A stretch of DNA of 56,327 nt, taken from the NCBI GenBank assembly GCA_016785015.1, contig JADHTJ010000011.1:1-56327 (forward strand), given 5' to 3'. This DNA comes from Anaerolineales bacterium. Its GTDB lineage: Bacteria; Chloroflexota; Anaerolineae; Anaerolineales; UBA11858. Positions 6,729 to 15,069 of this stretch are shown in pieces. The notes under the pieces are model-generated. The model did not search any database and had not been told where the DNA came from. It saw only the letters and a list, made by a program, of their open reading frames with translations. A program made the translations under genes and the position numbers. Every line of letters begins with the position of its first letter. Position 1 is the stretch's first letter.

Positions 6729-7751
6729 TTAGCGCCTGATTTGAGCGCGCATGACGAAGCGGTCGACGCCGCCGAAGCGGTATTTGTAGATTTCATCGCC
6801 GCGCATCATGTCGAAATATTCGCGCCCGTTGTCGATAGCCCATTCGATCAGATAAGCCAGCAAAACCCATCCTGGGGAGAGTTCATTGAATTTGAAATTG
6901 ATCCCTGAGTTGTACACCCATATTTGATTGGCGTAATCGAAGTTGAGATAGGCGGCGGCCTTTTCATCTCCCACGGTCAAGAAGGATAACTGCAGCCAAC
7001 CCTCGCGGAAGGCAGTATGCACCGAAGTGCGCATTTGGGAGCGCATCACCTCGGTGAGGAATGCGTCTTTTTCAGAGTCGTGAGCCATCAAGTCAAGGAA
7101 AGCATCGATCTCGTCATCGAGCTTGTCCTCGTCTTCAACGGTATACCATTCCACCGGGACATAGAAACCTTCAGCGCGGCGCACCTTACGGCGTATCTCG
7201 CGTCGCTGCTTGCCTTGGATGCCCAGTAAATATTCTTCCCAGTCACTAGCCAGGCTGATGCGCGGGGAAGGTTGCAGTTTCTCCAGGGAATAGTTCAAAC
7301 CCAGTTTTTTGGCACCAGCTTCCAAAGTTGGCAGGGTGGGGGAATCATCCAAAAGGTTATACCAGTCCAGAACTTCCCATGGAGGCGCATCTGGGCTGGT
7401 TAAGTGTTCCAACAATCCCTCGACAAATTCTAGTAAGACTTCCTCAGCGACAATCAAATCCAAATAGTCGGAAATCTCGATGCTTCCCAAAAACATCAAG
7501 GCATCTTGACCTGCCAGGTTTTTGGTCAAGAACAAGGGGGCAATGCCGATCAGTTCGCCAGTTTCATTGCGGGCGAGCACAATGTACAGTTCTCCACTTT
7601 GCCATTCTCCCCCGCCTAATGTTCCCCACCAGGTGGTCAAATATTCGTGACGTAAAAATGGCACGTTGTTTGCACTTTTTTCCAGGAGTTGATTCCACTC
7701 GTCGGCGATATTTTCTAGTTCAGATAGTGTGCGTAGTATCTCAATTTGCAT
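6729..7751 (-). CDS. BioF2-like (GNAT-fold) acyltransferase
   Basis: Cytoplasmic protein of 340 residues resembling the BioF2-like/CelD acetyltransferase family, a GNAT-fold group that includes proteins for exopolysaccharide and peptidoglycan-type modification. Typical features: N-terminal WNQLLEKSANNVPFLRHEYLTTWW, the first-lobe strand GELIGIAPLFL, and the C-terminal lobe with the basic helix GKQRREIRRKVRRAE, AAAYLNFDYANQIWVYNSG, and the final SPGWVLLAYLIEWAIDNGREYFDMMRG. The start ATG has only a weak GAGAG upstream. It is a single-gene unit, convergent with the 4Fe-4S gene. The substrate cannot be told from the sequence. Confidence 0.72.
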   Translation of the reverse strand: MQIEILRTLSELENIADEWNQLLEKSANNVPFLRHEYLTTWWGTLGGGEWQSGELYIVLARNETGELIGIAPLFLTKNLAGQDALMFLGSIEISDYLDLIVAEEVLLEFVEGLLEHLTSPDAPPWEVLDWYNLLDDSPTLPTLEAGAKKLGLNYSLEKLQPSPRISLASDWEEYLLGIQGKQRREIRRKVRRAEGFYVPVEWYTVEDEDKLDDEIDAFLDLMAHDSEKDAFLTEVMRSQMRTSVHTAFREGWLQLSFLTVGDEKAAAYLNFDYANQIWVYNSGINFKFNELSPGWVLLAYLIEWAIDNGREYFDMMRGDEIYKYRFGGVDRFVMRAQIRR

Positions 7752-7772
7752 AATCTCTCATAGGGTTTTTGA

Positions 7773-7888
7773 TTGGGTCTCTAGGAATCGCTGTGGTAAG
7801 GGCCCTTGGTGAGGGGTCACATTTGGGGGTAGGGAGCACGCCCCCTACCCCCAAATGTCAGGTCTCTCACGGCAATTCCCAAAGAACC
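7773..7888. repeat. Repeat R1, copy 1 (uninterrupted)
   Basis: A palindromic intergenic repeat starting TTGGGTCTCTAGGAATCGC and ending CACGGCAATTCCCAAAG. A central hairpin has 16-nt arms ACATTTGGGGGTAGGG and complement. A second copy at 35033-35306 shares both ends and the hairpin but differs by two short indels and is interrupted by a MITE. This copy shows what the uninterrupted right end looks like. Confidence 0.75.
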
Positions 7889-7899
7889 TTTTGATTGAA

Positions 7900-7929
7900 T
7901 TGTAGTCTTTTTGATTTTACCAGTATAAT
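7900..7929 (+). promoter_or_regulatory. Probable promoter of the PPM/propeller gene
   Basis: TATAAT at 7924-7929 is preceded after 18 bp by TTGTAG as a poor -35. The start codon lies 43 nt downstream. Confidence 0.45.
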
Positions 7930-7972
7930 GGTGTAGGTGATGATTGCATCATCGAATTAGGGCATCTCACAA

Positions 7973-10216
7973 ATGACAACTTCCCTTGAATTAGTATTAC
8001 TTCCATTGCTTCGGTTGGCTGGCAAAGATCGGCCAAAGATGCCAGGTTTATACGCGGCTAATCCCCCCCGACGCGCGGCGCGCGGACGTTCTGCAGACCG
8101 TTTTTTCATCTATTTGTCTCTTGAGGGGAATTTGCCCTTATCTCCTAAGGAATTAGATAAGCTCCTGGCCCAAATGGCAGATGATTATTACAAGGCATCA
8201 GGTTCTTCAACGGCTGCCATGCGGGCTGTGGCCGAGGAATTAAATGAGCTGCTGCTCAAGCGCAATCTAAATTCTGTCAACCGCGGACGCCAGGCTATCG
8301 GCATTTTGGCCTTGGGTGTGGTGCGTTCTGATCGTCTCTATTTGCTGCAAAGCGGATCGTCTCACACGTATTTGATTAAGTCCGAAGGGACGCAACAATT
8401 CTACGACCCATCGGATGCCGGACGCGGGTTGGGGCTTAGCCGGGCGACAAATTTGCGTTTCTATCAGGCTGAGCTTCGTCCTGGCGATGTGCTTCTGGTA
8501 TCGTCGAATCCGCCAATGACCTGGAATACGACCACATTGCGGAATATGCATGGCCTCTCTATGGGAGATTTGTATCGGCGCTTGATCCGCCGCGCTTCGG
8601 GAGATATTGAAGCCGTAGTGATGCTCGCAAAAGCGGGCAAAGGCGAACTGCGACTCTTATCCCCTAAGGTTCCCCAGAGTCAGCGCGATACTGAAACCGA
8701 AATCCGAAAACCTATTGACGATGATTCAGTACCTCTAGATCTAATACCTGAACCGAAATCTGCTCTGCCACCTCCACCAATCTCGAGTGTGGCTAAAGTT
8801 TCTGGGGTGGAAGTTTCTCCTGTGAGAGGAACTGTCGCCAAGCCTATCGAATCTCCAAGGCGCGATAAACCGCAGGAAGATAAAAAACCGAAACCCGCTT
8901 CGAAAGCAGCAGGCTCGGCATGGTCTTCGAACATTGGGCCAGGATTACGGACTATTGGAAGTGCGGTTGGAACAACTTTGCGTCAGGCTGCGCAAGCCGC
9001 TGTTACGGTATTCGAACGCATCTTGCCCGACGAAAGTATGTTGACACTTTCGGGTTCTTCGATGGCATTTATAGCGGTTGCAGTGCCCCTGGTGGTCGTT
9101 TCTATTGCCGCGGTTGTATATTTCAAAAATGGTCGCAGTAGGTATTTTGAAAACTATGTTCAACAAGCTCAAATTGCCGTGCAACAAGCAGAAAACTTCG
9201 AACATCTTGATGAGAAGCGTATTGGCTGGAAGGCGGCGCTTGAATACCTGGATCTTGCTGAAGCGTACGATGTGACAGATGAAACGCAACTGCTACGCAA
9301 TACGGCGACGATGGCGTTAGATACATTGGACAATGTTGTGCGAATTAGTTATAACACCGCAGTGGTCGAAGGGCTTCCCGATTCTGCTGTGATCAAACGG
9401 ATTGTGGTATCCATTGAGAATGATCTTTATCTGCTCGATGGTATTGATGGAGTCGTGTATCGGGCTGTCTTTTCTGGGAATAGTTTTGAATTGGACGATC
9501 AGTTCTACTGTGGGCCGGTGCCTCAACCGCTGATAATCGGCCCCCTGGTAGATATTGCCGCACTGCCGCCTGGTTCTCCAAACGGAGCCGTTGCCATTGG
9601 TATGGATGAGAATGGCAATTTAGTGCAGTGCATCCCTGGCAGCAATGAGCAGCTCTCCTTTACGCTGGCGCCACCTGATTCTAACTGGGGAACACCCCAA
9701 GCCTTTTCTTTGGAGGGCGGGGATCTATATATTCTAGATCCATTGACAAGCTCTGTGTGGATTTATGATGGTGCTACAGAGTTCCGTGAACGCCCTGATT
9801 TCTTCTTCGGCGATCAAGTTCCCTCGATGCAGGATCTAGTTGATTTAACCGTAAGTGATGGCAAACTGTATTTGTTATACGCCGACGGCCATCTGATGAC
9901 TAGTTACTACCAGGGAGATGGATATTCTGACCCAGCCATGTTCCAAGATCCGCGCAACAATTATGCGGAATCATCCAGCATGGCGGATGCTGTTTTTAGT
10001 GAGATTCAATTTGCTCCCCCGCCTGATCCATCAATTTACATGTTGGATTCCGGTGGGCGCTCCGTTTATCATTTCACCTTGCAGTTGGTCTATCAGAAGC
10101 AGTATAAATCTCTATTCCCTTTGCCTGAGGGGCAAGCCACAGCCTTTGCTGTGGGCCAAAACCACCAGATATTTCTGGCTTTGGGGAACAAAGTATATTT
10201 TGCTTTGTTGCCATGA
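7973..10216 (+). CDS. Degenerate PPM phosphatase-like domain fused to a membrane helix and propeller-like domain
   Basis: A 747-residue protein in three parts. Residues about 30-225 follow the layout of a PP2C/PPM fold (VNRGRQAIGILALGVVRSDRLYLLQSGSSHTYLIKSEG...LRPGDVLLVSSN). The metal-binding motifs are changed: GDSR of active enzymes appears as GSSH and no DGxGG is seen, so it is probably a pseudo-phosphatase. A Pro/Lys-rich linker follows, then one membrane helix (about 360-385, SMAFIAVAVPLVVVSIAAVVYF). The extracytoplasmic part has repeated short strands (GDLYILDPLTSSVWIYD, DGKLYLLYADGHL, PSIYMLDSGGRSVYHF), as in NHL or beta-propeller proteins. It may couple an outside sensor to inside phospho-signalling with the PP2C and FHA genes that converge on it; this is an inference. 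Confidence 0.6.
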   Translation: MTTSLELVLLPLLRLAGKDRPKMPGLYAANPPRRAARGRSADRFFIYLSLEGNLPLSPKELDKLLAQMADDYYKASGSSTAAMRAVAEELNELLLKRNLNSVNRGRQAIGILALGVVRSDRLYLLQSGSSHTYLIKSEGTQQFYDPSDAGRGLGLSRATNLRFYQAELRPGDVLLVSSNPPMTWNTTTLRNMHGLSMGDLYRRLIRRASGDIEAVVMLAKAGKGELRLLSPKVPQSQRDTETEIRKPIDDDSVPLDLIPEPKSALPPPPISSVAKVSGVEVSPVRGTVAKPIESPRRDKPQEDKKPKPASKAAGSAWSSNIGPGLRTIGSAVGTTLRQAAQAAVTVFERILPDESMLTLSGSSMAFIAVAVPLVVVSIAAVVYFKNGRSRYFENYVQQAQIAVQQAENFEHLDEKRIGWKAALEYLDLAEAYDVTDETQLLRNTATMALDTLDNVVRISYNTAVVEGLPDSAVIKRIVVSIENDLYLLDGIDGVVYRAVFSGNSFELDDQFYCGPVPQPLIIGPLVDIAALPPGSPNGAVAIGMDENGNLVQCIPGSNEQLSFTLAPPDSNWGTPQAFSLEGGDLYILDPLTSSVWIYDGATEFRERPDFFFGDQVPSMQDLVDLTVSDGKLYLLYADGHLMTSYYQGDGYSDPAMFQDPRNNYAESSSMADAVFSEIQFAPPPDPSIYMLDSGGRSVYHFTLQLVYQKQYKSLFPLPEGQATAFAVGQNHQIFLALGNKVYFALLP

Positions 10217-10226
10217 ACTGAATTTC

Positions 10227-10274
10227 AAAACAAAAAATCGGAGCGAATTTCACTCGCTCCGATTTTTTTGTTTT
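10227..10274. terminator. Bidirectional terminator between convergent genes
   Basis: A stem of AAAACAAAAAATCGGAGCGA with its complement (one extra T) and a 7-nt loop, flanked by A- and T-runs. It lies in the 69-bp gap between the converging PPM-like and PP2C genes and can serve both. Confidence 0.88.
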
Positions 10275-10285
10275 GTTACAAATAT

Positions 10286-11392
10286 CTAAGGGCTTTGCGT
10301 TGATGTTGGCCAGACAGTATGTGTTGCTCGTGGCGGACTGTTCGTTGGCGGGGGTTCCAAAGTTGGTTCTTCAACGATATCAGTAGTGGGAATACTTGTC
10401 TCAATAACCGCTGGCGTGGTTTCCACAGGCATTTGTGTTGGCGTTATATCTGGACGAGATAGCTGCCAGGTAAAGAATGCGATTACGGCAATGATGACCA
10501 CTGCTAAGACAGCGATAATCGCTCCCACAACCCAAATTGTCCTCGATGATGAAGATGGCTCATCTTCCTCTGGTTTATTCTTTGAATTGGGAATCTGGAT
10601 TGCTACAATCGTGATATTGTCGTGCCCGCCTCTTTGATTGGCAAGGTCAACTAACCGTTGCAGCCCCTTTTCAAGACCGCTTCTTTCAATTGCTGTTTTT
10701 ATTTCATCATCTTCAACCAGGTCAGATAGCCCATCGCTGCAAAGGATGAGTTGATCATCAGGTAATAGAGCCATCCCCTGGTTGGATATTGCCTCTTCGT
10801 CAGTCTCATCAGGGTCGAGGCGCAATCGGAAATCTACCTCAGACGGTTTTTTAGATCCCAGATAGCGACGGATAATATGCGACTGTGGGTGTCCACGTGC
10901 TTGCTCAGGCTTGATAATGCCATATTGAATGGCTTCTTGTATCCAGGTGTGGTCGGTGGAGATTTGCCTAATACGACCCTCTCTCAGCAGGTATATTCGT
11001 GAATCTCCAACTGTGGCGGTGTATAAACGGTTACCAATGATCCATGTGCAAACGCACGTTGAACCCATGCCATGCTGTGCCGCGTCAGCGCTAGATTGCT
11101 TATGCACTGCCTGACCTGCTTGAACGACCGCATCATTTAGGGTAGCAGTGGGGTCGCTAGCGTTGCTTTCTGCAACAATGTGGCTGATTGTCTCTACGGC
11201 AATTTCAGCGGCAATTTCTCCCGCCTGATGACCACCGATCCCATCGGCAACGATCGCGAAGACTGAAGGAGTAGTCTCTGCATCATCTAATGCATAAGCG
11301 GAAACCCCGTAACGGTCTTCATTATTCTTACCACTCATGCCCTCATGGGTGATCGCACTGATATTGAGATGGGCGTGCTCTTTGGGGATCAC
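10286..11392 (-). CDS. PP2C-family Ser/Thr protein phosphatase, membrane-anchored
   Basis: Removes phosphate from Ser/Thr of proteins, using two metal ions; the catalytic domain is cytoplasmic. All main PPM motifs are present: GKNNEDR near residue 22, VADGIGGHQAGE, GMGSTCV, TVGDSRIYLLR, CSDGLSDLV and GGHDNITIV. After residue about 265 come a Glu/Ser-rich linker, one membrane helix (TIWVVGAIIAVLAVVIIAVIAFF) and an outer Pro/Thr-rich tail. The start is GTG; its first G is the last base of the preceding gene's TAG, and AGGAGT lies upstream. It is therefore translationally coupled to the vWA-FHA gene. FHA domains read phosphothreonine, so the pair probably acts in one Ser/Thr phosphorylation circuit. 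No kinase is in the window. Confidence 0.9.
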   Translation of the reverse strand: MIPKEHAHLNISAITHEGMSGKNNEDRYGVSAYALDDAETTPSVFAIVADGIGGHQAGEIAAEIAVETISHIVAESNASDPTATLNDAVVQAGQAVHKQSSADAAQHGMGSTCVCTWIIGNRLYTATVGDSRIYLLREGRIRQISTDHTWIQEAIQYGIIKPEQARGHPQSHIIRRYLGSKKPSEVDFRLRLDPDETDEEAISNQGMALLPDDQLILCSDGLSDLVEDDEIKTAIERSGLEKGLQRLVDLANQRGGHDNITIVAIQIPNSKNKPEEDEPSSSSRTIWVVGAIIAVLAVVIIAVIAFFTWQLSRPDITPTQMPVETTPAVIETSIPTTDIVEEPTLEPPPTNSPPRATHTVWPTSTQSP

Positions 11393-13332
11393 TATGACTC
11401 CTGAAGGGTGACTTTAGGTTTAGGAATTTTGCTGAGGTTAGTATAACAAAAACGAAGACTTATGCGCCCCAAATGGATGTTATCTCCATGGGACAGCCTG
11501 GAGCCGTTTTCATCGACCGGTAGATAATTTACCCATGTGCCAGCTATGGAGCCTTCATCGAAGATAATAAACCTTCCGTTTTCTTCCTTGATGATTCGGG
11601 CGTGTAACGCTTCTAAGGAAGAGTCTCGAAATTCTATTGTAGCAAGGGTTGGGTCGGCTCCAAACGTTAGTTCACTTTGAGATATTGGGATGCGCTCAAA
11701 TTGTTCGCTCCCATTTTGTTTTATTAGGATTTCTAGATAAGCATCCTCTTCAGGGATGTCTTGGTGTTTGGCTGGCCAGGATAATCGATTCATCCAATTG
11801 GAAAGGCGTTCTCTTGTGGGCCGAGTTTCTTGGGGAATGGATTGTTCCGCTGGGGCAGGTTCAACCTTTTCGGTTTGTAGTTCTTTTGGTGGTTGGTTTT
11901 TTCTTCTCCAAATTAACCTACCAGTTGTTCTGGGTTGGATTTTGCCTGCGATGACCAGCGCCAAGAAAAGAGCAACAATTGCCAACGTACCACCGATTCC
12001 AACCATAAACGGCCAATTCTGTTTGATGACGTTTATCACACTAAAGGGCGCATTTTGAACGGCGATATCCACCATATGCTCAATACTGACGCCGCTAAGC
12101 CCTAGCTCATCCTCGGCTTCGACCTGGATTAGATGGGAACCAGAATTAATAAAATCTTCCAAAAGCCAGCTGAATTGGTCAAAGGGTTCAGCAATATTCT
12201 CGGCTGCGATTTCGCCATCTACATAAAGCGTAGTGCGTTTTAAGGAGCGAGAATAATTATCTGGGAATTCAATCAGGATTTCAATGAGCTGTTTATTGGG
12301 TGCAAATTGTACAGATTCCAACGATTGGTTTTCAGCGCTGGCTTGTTCAGTGCGGATGATCTCTAAGGGTGGCGCGACGAAGATTGGGTTTGGTGGTTGA
12401 ACGCCCAGGGCAAACTCAATCGCCTCACTGGTGACATACAAAGCAGGGGTGGTTATCTGCGCGGCGATAGTATTTGCATCTCCAGTCGAAATTCTGGAGT
12501 TGTAGCTCAGCGCATAAGTGTGTCGGAGTTGATCGACATAAGGGTCAACTTGAGGAAGGGCCTCATCACCTGAGTAGAAAAATATTTGGCCTCCTGTATT
12601 TCTGGAAAATTCAGCAAGCAGTTTGGCTCCCGCGCTATCGAAATATGCACGGGATGAAACTACCCAAATATTGACGCGCACATTTCCTTGGCGAGCCAAA
12701 GATTCTAAACTGGGTAAAGCTGCTAAACTATCCTGGTTTGGCAGCGGAGTAATGAGCAGAACTCCCCTGCCCATATCTGATAGCGAGACAGGATCAGTTA
12801 CAGTTGTGATGGCATTTCCTAGGACATCCAGGCTGGGGATAGCGGTATCAAAGTTAGGCTCATATGATCGATATCTAGAGAGCCAGGCCACGGCGCGGTT
12901 GTAATGCAATCCTTCAAATCCATCATTTGTGACCAGGCTAAGATCATCTACAGCATCCGGAGGATATGTATCTATCCAAGAACTGAGTGCTTGTTGGACA
13001 TGTTCATATCGCGTGGTTCCCGCGTTATCTTTGATTGCATAGGCTGGCCCCATGTTAATAGCAACTATAAATTGAGCCCCATTGCGCAGCTCAGTGATTT
13101 CTTCAATCGGGATGGTGCGTTGGTTCTCGATGATATTGACGTTTTCCAGCCCTAAATCATGAACGAAATTACCTTCGCTATCATAGACATTCAGGTTAGT
13201 TGATATGAGTGGAAATGCCTCTGTGTTTGGGGGGGTGAGTTTCGCCCAGGCCGCCTCTTGCGCCTTCGATGGGAACGGAGCAAGAGACAGCAACAGGCCA
13301 AGCAGGATAATCCTGCTAACATGCTTAAACAT
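11392..13332 (-). CDS. Membrane protein with degenerate vWA domain and C-terminal FHA domain
   Basis: A 646-residue protein: signal peptide (about 1-24), extracytoplasmic vWA-like region, an Ig-like segment (SGSHLIQVEAEDELGLSGV), a membrane helix at about 440-462 (WPFMVGIGGTLAIVALFLALVIAG), and a cytoplasmic FHA domain at the end (LTFGADP, IEFRDSSLEALHARIIKEENG, DEGSIAGTWVN, LSHGDNIHLG). In the vWA part the usual metal site DxSxS is replaced by INMGPAYA, so metal-dependent binding is doubtful. The FHA keeps the S-HARI/GT-VN pattern used to bind phosphothreonine. It has no Shine-Dalgarno sequence; TGCTAGAAT ends 6 nt before the ATG, so a leaderless mRNA is likely. It heads an operon with the PP2C gene. 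Confidence 0.78.
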   Translation of the reverse strand: MFKHVSRIILLGLLLSLAPFPSKAQEAAWAKLTPPNTEAFPLISTNLNVYDSEGNFVHDLGLENVNIIENQRTIPIEEITELRNGAQFIVAINMGPAYAIKDNAGTTRYEHVQQALSSWIDTYPPDAVDDLSLVTNDGFEGLHYNRAVAWLSRYRSYEPNFDTAIPSLDVLGNAITTVTDPVSLSDMGRGVLLITPLPNQDSLAALPSLESLARQGNVRVNIWVVSSRAYFDSAGAKLLAEFSRNTGGQIFFYSGDEALPQVDPYVDQLRHTYALSYNSRISTGDANTIAAQITTPALYVTSEAIEFALGVQPPNPIFVAPPLEIIRTEQASAENQSLESVQFAPNKQLIEILIEFPDNYSRSLKRTTLYVDGEIAAENIAEPFDQFSWLLEDFINSGSHLIQVEAEDELGLSGVSIEHMVDIAVQNAPFSVINVIKQNWPFMVGIGGTLAIVALFLALVIAGKIQPRTTGRLIWRRKNQPPKELQTEKVEPAPAEQSIPQETRPTRERLSNWMNRLSWPAKHQDIPEEDAYLEILIKQNGSEQFERIPISQSELTFGADPTLATIEFRDSSLEALHARIIKEENGRFIIFDEGSIAGTWVNYLPVDENGSRLSHGDNIHLGRISLRFCYTNLSKIPKPKVTLQES

Positions 13333-13338
13333 GGCGTA

Positions 13339-13347
13339 ATTCTAGCA
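13339..13347 (-). promoter_or_regulatory. Extended -10 box directly before the vWA-FHA start codon
   Basis: On the minus strand the sequence TGCTAGAAT (TGn plus -10) is followed by exactly 6 nt and then ATG. No Shine-Dalgarno motif fits between. This is the arrangement expected for a leaderless transcript. Confidence 0.55.
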
Positions 13348-13384
13348 TACAAACGATCAACATTAGCACTTACAACGTTGATCG

Positions 13385-14368
13385 TTATTCTTCTAGGATG
13401 GTATCTAGATTTTCCTCGATTTCTGGGTTTCCTGTAGTTAGTTGCATGTAGGTCAATGTCCACGCGGTCTGGACATATGCCCGTAGTACACCGCCCAACA
13501 CAATCAAGATAGGCAGGTAACCTACGAAACATAAAGCTGCAGCAGCAATCCCGCCGCCAAGGGGAAGCGCTGATTCGGTTGCACCGCTCAAGATGCCACC
13601 AAACGCTGCCGGGATGACCAGGAAGAATATGGGCAGAGCAAAGATGAAGCCGATGATTGCGCCGCCTATTCCCAGGATCAAGGCCATAACAATCATATTG
13701 CCTAGATTATTCCTAAAAACTTCCCAACCGAGTCGAATGCCAGAAATAACGTCTGTATCTTCGATGATGATGGCGATGTTGGCTTGCTCGATGACCACAC
13801 TTACCAACCACATAAGAGGGACAAGAATACAGATCAAGGGTAGTGCGCAGATGAATCCAATACCCACTGTGACAGCGCCAATTATGGCTATTGGCACAAA
13901 GATTAAGAGTGCCACGACAAATGCTGCCAATCCGATTAGCAAATTAAGGCCAATGATCCGCCAGAAAAATGGTTTGCCAGCTTCGAACAGTTCCATGAAA
14001 GAGAGCTTTTCAGCTTCTGCATCTGCATCAGCTTGTAAAGCTCCTTGGATCAGCCCCACACGTCCAATGGTGCTCAAAGCAAGCATGATGAACCAGAGCA
14101 CCAGAAAAAATAAAATCAGCAGAGCAACGAAGCCAACGATTTGCCAGGCCTCGATCTGTTGGAAAAATTGCTCGATGCCAAAAAAGAATCGCTCGGCTTC
14201 GGGGGAAACATTGGGGTCGCCCTGTGAAAATTGATATCCGGAATTCCCACCCCCTCCTCCGTTGCCACCCCCCCCTTGGCCGCAGCTAGCCAGAATTCCG
14301 AATATCCAGAGCACTTTGTGCTTCCAGATAATATTCCATGCCCGGGAAAGAACATTGCCGATATCCAT
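13385..14368 (-). CDS. Polytopic membrane protein of unknown function
   Basis: A 327-residue integral membrane protein. It starts MDIGNVLSRAWNIIWKHKVLWIFGIL, followed by a Gly/Asn-rich stretch (about 30-45) and then about six hydrophobic segments. A loop VIIEQANIAIIIEDTDVISGIRLGWEVFRNNLG lies between the third and fourth. The layout resembles DUF4013-like or glycerophosphodiester-phosphodiesterase membrane-domain families, whose roles are poorly known. AGGAGG lies 5 nt before the ATG, so this gene is conventionally led, in contrast to the vWA-FHA gene 52 bp downstream. That gene has its own promoter, so the two need not be one transcript. No function is claimed. Confidence 0.7.
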   Translation of the reverse strand: MDIGNVLSRAWNIIWKHKVLWIFGILASCGQGGGGNGGGGGNSGYQFSQGDPNVSPEAERFFFGIEQFFQQIEAWQIVGFVALLILFFLVLWFIMLALSTIGRVGLIQGALQADADAEAEKLSFMELFEAGKPFFWRIIGLNLLIGLAAFVVALLIFVPIAIIGAVTVGIGFICALPLICILVPLMWLVSVVIEQANIAIIIEDTDVISGIRLGWEVFRNNLGNMIVMALILGIGGAIIGFIFALPIFFLVIPAAFGGILSGATESALPLGGGIAAAALCFVGYLPILIVLGGVLRAYVQTAWTLTYMQLTTGNPEIEENLDTILEE

Positions 14369-14417
14369 TGTAGCCTCCTAAATTCATTAAAGATATTTAC
14401 GGTAAATTGCTTACTGC

Positions 14418-14829
14418 TTATTCCCATTCAATTGTTGCTGGGGGCTTACTGGTTATATCATACACCACGCGGTTGATTCCATCTACTTCATTGACGATTC
14501 GGTTAGCCATACGCGCCAAAAACTCGTGAGACAGACGAGCCCAATCGGCGGTCATAAAGTCTTCGGTCGTGACAGCGCGCAGCGCGACAGCCTCTTGATA
14601 GGTGCGTTGGTCTCCCATCACACCCACAGATTGAACAGGTAGAAGAACAGCAAAGGCTTGGGATGTCGACTTACCATCTCCCCTCGCCCGGAAAGGAAGG
14701 GGGTGTGAGGTTGTTAGCAATCCCTTTGCATCCAATTCCCCTGTAAAAATAGCATCGGCGAGGCGCAGGCGTTCCAGCCGCTCCCAGGTTTGAGCCTTCC
14801 TTTAGAATACACTCTTTGAGTGCCTGCAT
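14418..14829 (-). pseudogene. Chimeric remnant: 5' end of xpt joined to 3' end of guaA
   Basis: On the minus strand an AAGGAG site and ATG (14829) open a short reading frame, [16 protein letters not shown], matching the start of xanthine phosphoribosyltransferase (Xpt). After about 16 codons the sequence switches, in another frame, to [14 protein letters not shown] and then to the GMP synthase C-terminus, ending [20 protein letters not shown]...[11 protein letters not shown] with the natural stop. The middle of both genes is gone, so a deletion has probably joined two neighbouring purine genes. The guaA part also carries a 45-bp in-frame insertion. No functional product is expected. The guaA identity is very strong; the xpt identity rests on 16 residues. 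Confidence 0.75.
14661..14705. repeat. 45-bp insertion within the guaA remnant
   Basis: Relative to the usual GuaA segment [14 protein letters not shown], 15 extra codons ([15 protein letters not shown]) split the remnant between TTS and QAF. The inserted DNA is rich in C and G runs (GAAAGGAAGGGGGTGTGA) and looks like a dispersed intergenic repeat rather than coding sequence. No second copy is present in the window. Confidence 0.5.
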
Positions 14830-14867
14830 GTGTTCTCCTTGATGTTGGGTGAGGAAATTAGATGTAG

Positions 14868-14938
14868 AGATTGGAGATTGGAGATTGGATGTTGGATGTT
14901 GGATGTTGGATGTTGGATGTTGGATGTTGGATGTTGGA
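14868..14938. repeat. Tandem heptamer repeat (GTTGGAT)n
   Basis: About 6.5 perfect copies of the 7-bp unit GTTGGAT run from 14891. They are preceded by about three degenerate units of the type GGAGATT. The array lies immediately upstream of the xpt/guaA remnant and is likely to vary in length between strains. The same words recur once near 51455. Confidence 0.85.
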
Positions 14939-15069
14939 GTATATCCACCAACCACTGCTCACTATTCACTAATTATGATTGTACAATGAGCTTCTTAAAT
15001 GGGCTAGATTTGTTGTGATAAAATCCAGCGAACCAGCCAATAGAATTGAGAATATTAGTAAGGATTGCT

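Noticed and set aside
13593-14234. Antisense frame of 213 codons in the membrane-protein gene
   Set aside because: Low-complexity product (Met/Ile/Lys/Pro) opposite a clear polytopic membrane protein.
14868-14938. CRISPR-like array
   Set aside because: Units are 7 bp, contiguous and without spacers; no cas genes are present.
14830-14960. Purine riboswitch upstream of the xpt remnant
   Set aside because: No three-way junction or conserved loop sequences are seen; the space holds the heptamer repeat.
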